Shown: positions 61,316 through 64,000 of the stretch, piece by piece
Layout of the letters: every line of letters begins with the position of its first letter
How positions within the stretch are numbered: the first letter of the stretch is position 1
Assembly: GCA_048058975.1 (NCBI GenBank)
Contig: JBLLNP010000010.1
Span: 62,001 to 126,000 of the forward strand
Direction of reading: 5' to 3'
DNA from: RHLJ01 sp048058975
GTDB lineage: Bacteria > Bacteroidota > Rhodothermia > Balneolales > Balneolaceae
Length of the DNA: 64,000 nucleotides
Position numbers and translations under genes: made by a program
Notes under the pieces: model-generated
The model's input: the letters and a program-made list of their open reading frames with translations, nothing else
The model's database searches: none
Told to the model about the DNA's origin: nothing

Positions 61316-62479
61316 GTTCTTTTCCAGGCTTACATATTCTGAAGGAGAATGACCGGTGATACGTTTAAAAACCCTGTTAAAAGTAGCCTTACTATTAAAA
61401 CCGCATTCGAAGGCTATCCCCAGAATCGAGAAATGAGAAAAAGCAGGATCAGACAGAGCCTCTTTAACTTGCTCAACACGATAAGCATTCACAAAGTCAT
61501 TAAAGTTCTTACCAAAACAACTGTTGATTACTTTTGATAATTGATTACTTGGAATGCCAACCATCTTAGAAAGCTCGGTTAGTGTAAGGTCGGCATTAAG
61601 AAATACCTTCTCATCTTCCATATAGGTTTCTACTTTTTCTTTCAGAGGAAGGAGTTCTTCCGCTTCCGAATTTTTTTCTAAATCTGATCCCGACTCTACA
61701 AATTTCAATTCCGCTAATCTTCCAAGATCTGCGAAAATCCCCATCATTCCCAGGTAAACCAATACCATAGAAGCGATTAAATACCACCACCAGTTTTGGG
61801 TCCAACTCATCTGGACCAATAATTGATTGGTTGCTATAAAGCCTATTCTGAGTATGAATAAGCCAAGATAAACGACTAGAAAATTACGAAGCCAGTTTAA
61901 CTCAACTTTATATGTATTGGAGAAGAACTCTTTGATTTTATTCCTGAATTCATAGAATATTTTAGCTGCATGATAAAAATAGACAGATCGTGAGATGATG
62001 CCCAGAATGAGCATATAGATTCCAATATTGAAATTGATCTTCTCATACAGAATACCATTCTGTACTTCATTAAATCCGGGTTGCTGCGAATCGTAGATAT
62101 AAATGAAGGCTTGTAGCGCACAGTATGCCAGCCAAGGAACAGCATGCCAGATATCTTTCTTCTTAAACCTGAAATCCGGGTGAGTAACACTCTTTACATA
62201 GAAGTACACAACCGGACCTAATATCAATGAGAAGTCAATCAGAAAATAATTGATTTTTGTGTTTCTGAAATCGTCATACCACCCCATAAATCCAATCATA
62301 TAAGCTGTACAACGTATTCCTGTTATCACAAGAAAAAGTGCCAGGATTAAGTCAGATGTTTTTTTCTCTCTGAAATACCGTAAGAATAAAATGAGCGCAA
62401 ATAAATACCCCTGGCCTACTAAAATGATCAGGGGCATACTATACTGATTGAAGTCGGGAAAAGTCTGCAAAAAAGCCAT
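61313..62479 (-). CDS. AraC-family regulator with 7-helix membrane sensor
   Basis: 388 residues. Residues ~15-240 form about seven membrane helices (LIILVGQGYLFALILFLRY... WWWYLIASMVLVYLGMMGIF). The C-terminal AraC helix-turn-helix pair is LTLTELSKMVGIPSNQLSKVI and ILGIAFECGFNSKATFNRVF. It lies between two GIN genes that share an upstream element, so direct regulation of both is a fair guess. Confidence 0.88.
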   Translation of the reverse strand: MAFLQTFPDFNQYSMPLIILVGQGYLFALILFLRYFREKKTSDLILALFLVITGIRCTAYMIGFMGWYDDFRNTKINYFLIDFSLILGPVVYFYVKSVTHPDFRFKKKDIWHAVPWLAYCALQAFIYIYDSQQPGFNEVQNGILYEKINFNIGIYMLILGIISRSVYFYHAAKIFYEFRNKIKEFFSNTYKVELNWLRNFLVVYLGLFILRIGFIATNQLLVQMSWTQNWWWYLIASMVLVYLGMMGIFADLGRLAELKFVESGSDLEKNSEAEELLPLKEKVETYMEDEKVFLNADLTLTELSKMVGIPSNQLSKVINSCFGKNFNDFVNAYRVEQVKEALSDPAFSHFSILGIAFECGFNSKATFNRVFKRITGHSPSEYVSLEKN

Positions 62480-62529
62480 ATCGAATGATCGTATCTATTT
62501 AAGAGAAATCAAATTCAAAATTCGATTTA

Positions 62530-63084
62530 TCACTCGGCTTTTTTTGCGATTAAATTTCTGCCTGAAAATTTACTCTCGACATAACTAGCGGTTTCAGAAA
62601 GTTCAACCCATTCATTTTCAGTGCTTAACTTACTTAAATCGGTATGACCGCTTAAAGAGGTAAGATAAATGTTATCCAATGTACCAGAAAGGGATACTTT
62701 TGCAGCTGGATTCATTAAAACAAAGTTTTTCTGATCAAGGCCTATAACGAAGTAATTCCCGATACCGCCACTTATCAGTGAATTAAAGCCTGTTGTTTCA
62801 ATTACAATTCTCGTCAACTGGTTTTCAATTGTTTCACTCTGAAAAGAAATTGCCAGCCTACCCTCTTGTTCCTGAATTAACAAATCTTTCTGAGCTTCTT
62901 CACTTCCCTGAATAAGAATATTATTGCGTGTACTTTTTATGATGATTACTTCTGTATTAACCTGAGACTGAAGCTCTGTGAATTCAGAAACCTCTCGATT
63001 ATTAAGTACATCTGTTTCCTGAGCATTAGTATTAACAGAGATTATTAAAGCAAAAACTGTAGTAATTTTGATAAGATTTTTCAT
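62530..63084 (-). CDS. GIN-domain secreted protein
   Basis: 184 residues from the ATG at 63084, which has GAGG 6 bases upstream and begins a signal peptide (ending TNA-QET). The GIN/DUF2807 beta-helix region is visible (LQSQVNTEVIIIKSTRNNIL, VIETTGFNSLISGG, AAKVSLSGTLDNIYLTSLSGH). Longer in-frame starts to 63120 lack a good ribosome site. Carries the 49-bp element 61 bases upstream. Confidence 0.78.
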   Translation of the reverse strand: MKNLIKITTVFALIISVNTNAQETDVLNNREVSEFTELQSQVNTEVIIIKSTRNNILIQGSEEAQKDLLIQEQEGRLAISFQSETIENQLTRIVIETTGFNSLISGGIGNYFVIGLDQKNFVLMNPAAKVSLSGTLDNIYLTSLSGHTDLSKLSTENEWVELSETASYVESKFSGRNLIAKKAE

Positions 63085-63145
63085 AGCGAACCTCATTTTT
63101 TGATTATGATTACGCCACAAATATCCTCCCAGAATAATCGGAAAT

Positions 63146-63194
63146 CGACTCAGGATAATATGAGACGTATCAAATCAACATTTTGAGACCACTA
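63146..63194. promoter_or_regulatory. 49-bp conserved element, copy 2 (upstream of GIN gene)
   Basis: Same 49 bases as copy 1 with eight changes; TGAGACGTATCA is a near-palindrome. Sits 61 bases upstream of the 63084 ATG, so both GIN genes are probably controlled together. Confidence 0.7.
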
Positions 63195-63235
63195 TAAGCT
63201 GCCTTACGAGCTATAAAAGAAAAGATGCGGGTTGC

Positions 63236-63538
63236 CTAAATATATTTATCGCCTCTTACCACACTTACGGGGTAGGCATAGGCAATTACAGAATAATTTT
63301 CGAAGTAAACGTCGGCTATAAAATCTATGATATTATTTCCAACATCTTTACTTACCACAACTTCAATCTTAACATTCTTTCCTTCGAAATCGCTGGCTCT
63401 AAGACCCCTTGATCCTTCACCGGTAGTATCGGTTAAAGTGAATCCTTTCGCTCCCAGTTCTTTAAGTTTTTCGAGGATATCATCCCGGAAATAGCGTTCT
63501 GTAATAATGGTAACTAAGAATAATTCTGTCAATTTCAT
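63236..63538 (-). CDS. PII-like regulatory protein (SbtB-type)
   Basis: 100 residues from the ATG at 63538. PII-like ferredoxin fold with LFLVTIITERYFRDDILEKLKELGAKGFT and the loop TGEGSRGLR, as in SbtB carbon-sensing proteins; IEVVVSKDVGNNIIDFIADVYF and YPVSVVRGDKY complete it. It lacks a visible redox CxxxC tail. The neighbouring transporter ends only two bases upstream, so the pair is an sbtA-sbtB unit. Confidence 0.82.
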   Translation of the reverse strand: MKLTELFLVTIITERYFRDDILEKLKELGAKGFTLTDTTGEGSRGLRASDFEGKNVKIEVVVSKDVGNNIIDFIADVYFENYSVIAYAYPVSVVRGDKYI

Positions 63539-63539
63539 A

Positions 63540-64000
63540 TTAACCTCCCATCCATTGAGCAATTAAATAGTAGAGTGGAATTCCAAGTGTGATATTAAAT
63601 GGAAATGTAATTCCAAGTGATGCCGTCAAATATAGTGAAGGACTGGCTTGTGGTAAGGCAATCCTTACCGCGGCTGGAGCAGCTATGTAAGAACCACTGG
63701 AAACCATGGCTGCAAAAACGGTTGCCCCGCCTATACTAAGTCCTGCTAAAAGCCCTATCCAGATAGCTAATACTCCATGCAGTATTGGGATGGCAATAGC
63801 AAAGCCAACAATAAAAAAACCAACTTTTTTGAGATCCTGTAGCCTTCTTGCTGTAACCATTCCTAGTTCCAGCAGGAATAAAACCAGTGCTCCCTGAAAA
63901 CCACTTACAAAGAACGGTTTTACCGCTTCAAATTTAATTGGACCTGCTATATAACCTATTATTAATCCTCCTAACAGTAGAACTATACTACTACCCGTGA
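63540..64000 (-). CDS. sbtA: Sodium-dependent bicarbonate transporter SbtA, partial
   Basis: Open to the window edge; at least 153 residues are visible, of ~320 expected. The reading continues upstream of the first ATG (63860) with GLIIGYIAGPIKFEAVKPFFV and GALVLFLLELGMVTARRL, matching SbtA, followed by four helices and ending at SLGITFPFNITLGIPLYYLI. Next to the PII-like gene on the same strand. Imports bicarbonate with sodium in known homologues. Confidence 0.85.
   Translation of the reverse strand, partial: TGSSIVLLLGGLIIGYIAGPIKFEAVKPFFVSGFQGALVLFLLELGMVTARRLQDLKKVGFFIVGFAIAIPILHGVLAIWIGLLAGLSIGGATVFAAMVSSGSYIAAPAAVRIALPQASPSLYLTASLGITFPFNITLGIPLYYLIAQWMGG

Overview
The window comes from the chromosome of a non-flagellated marine-type member of the Bacteroidota/Balneolota assemblage, most likely Balneolota/Rhodothermota (inference). 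The signs are DUF4402, DUF5916 and DUF4097/GIN-type surface proteins, Bacteroidota-style promoters (TTG, about 20 bp, TAnnTTTG), moderate GC, frequent TTG/GTG starts and weak Shine-Dalgarno signals. I saw no rRNA, tRNA, CRISPR array or insertion sequence.

Region 1 (1-12.3 kb, all +) is the standout. It holds the tail of a DUF4900-type protein, a small secreted protein and four DUF4402-like secreted proteins whose C-termini carry a chaperone-usher pilin signature (penultimate Tyr; Gly at or near position -14). Then come a PapD-like chaperone, a usher-like outer-membrane protein ending in a TPR-like module, a one-polypeptide fusion of a FliF (MS-ring) C-terminal half to a FliG-like rotor, a lipoprotein with the same TPR-like module, a MotA-like stator and a MotB-like stator with OmpA plus three SPOR-like domains. 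No FliM/FliN, hook, filament or export gene is present. Read together, this looks like a flagellar-type rotary motor (stator, rotor, MS-ring remnant) coupled to a chaperone-usher pilus, which I do not recognise as a described system.

Region 2 (12.4-25.9 kb) is mostly housekeeping: pdhC-pdhB-pdhA and alaS on the - strand, a DUF502 membrane protein, ferredoxin-NADP reductase, a repeat protein, a CheY-like receiver, a lipoprotein, a D-amino-acid-oxidase-like flavoprotein, a MerC protein, a YgjP-like metalloprotease and an alpha/beta hydrolase.

Region 3 (25.9-44 kb, nearly all -) has a BI-1 protein, tandem DUF5916/CBM9-like outer-membrane proteins, an ECF sigma/anti-sigma/DUF4097 operon, membrane proteins of unknown role, a serine hydrolase, an AraC regulator and a translationally coupled operon around a ferric-reductase/Rieske fusion, which includes an unlisted 27-residue membrane peptide gene.

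Region 4 (44-64 kb) has a Rieske-GltS fusion, two GH16 lipoproteins, membrane MutS plus Smr, folE-cysS-yidD, hisI, a Cys-rich CPCC gene broken by a dispersed repeat, an MDR dehydrogenase, YHS, ATP-grasp and a DEAD-box helicase with a long leader. Next come two GIN-domain genes flanking an AraC regulator and sharing a near-identical 49-bp upstream element, and finally an SbtB-like PII protein with a partial SbtA bicarbonate transporter running off the edge. Small palindromic repeats fill many gaps from 35 kb onward.
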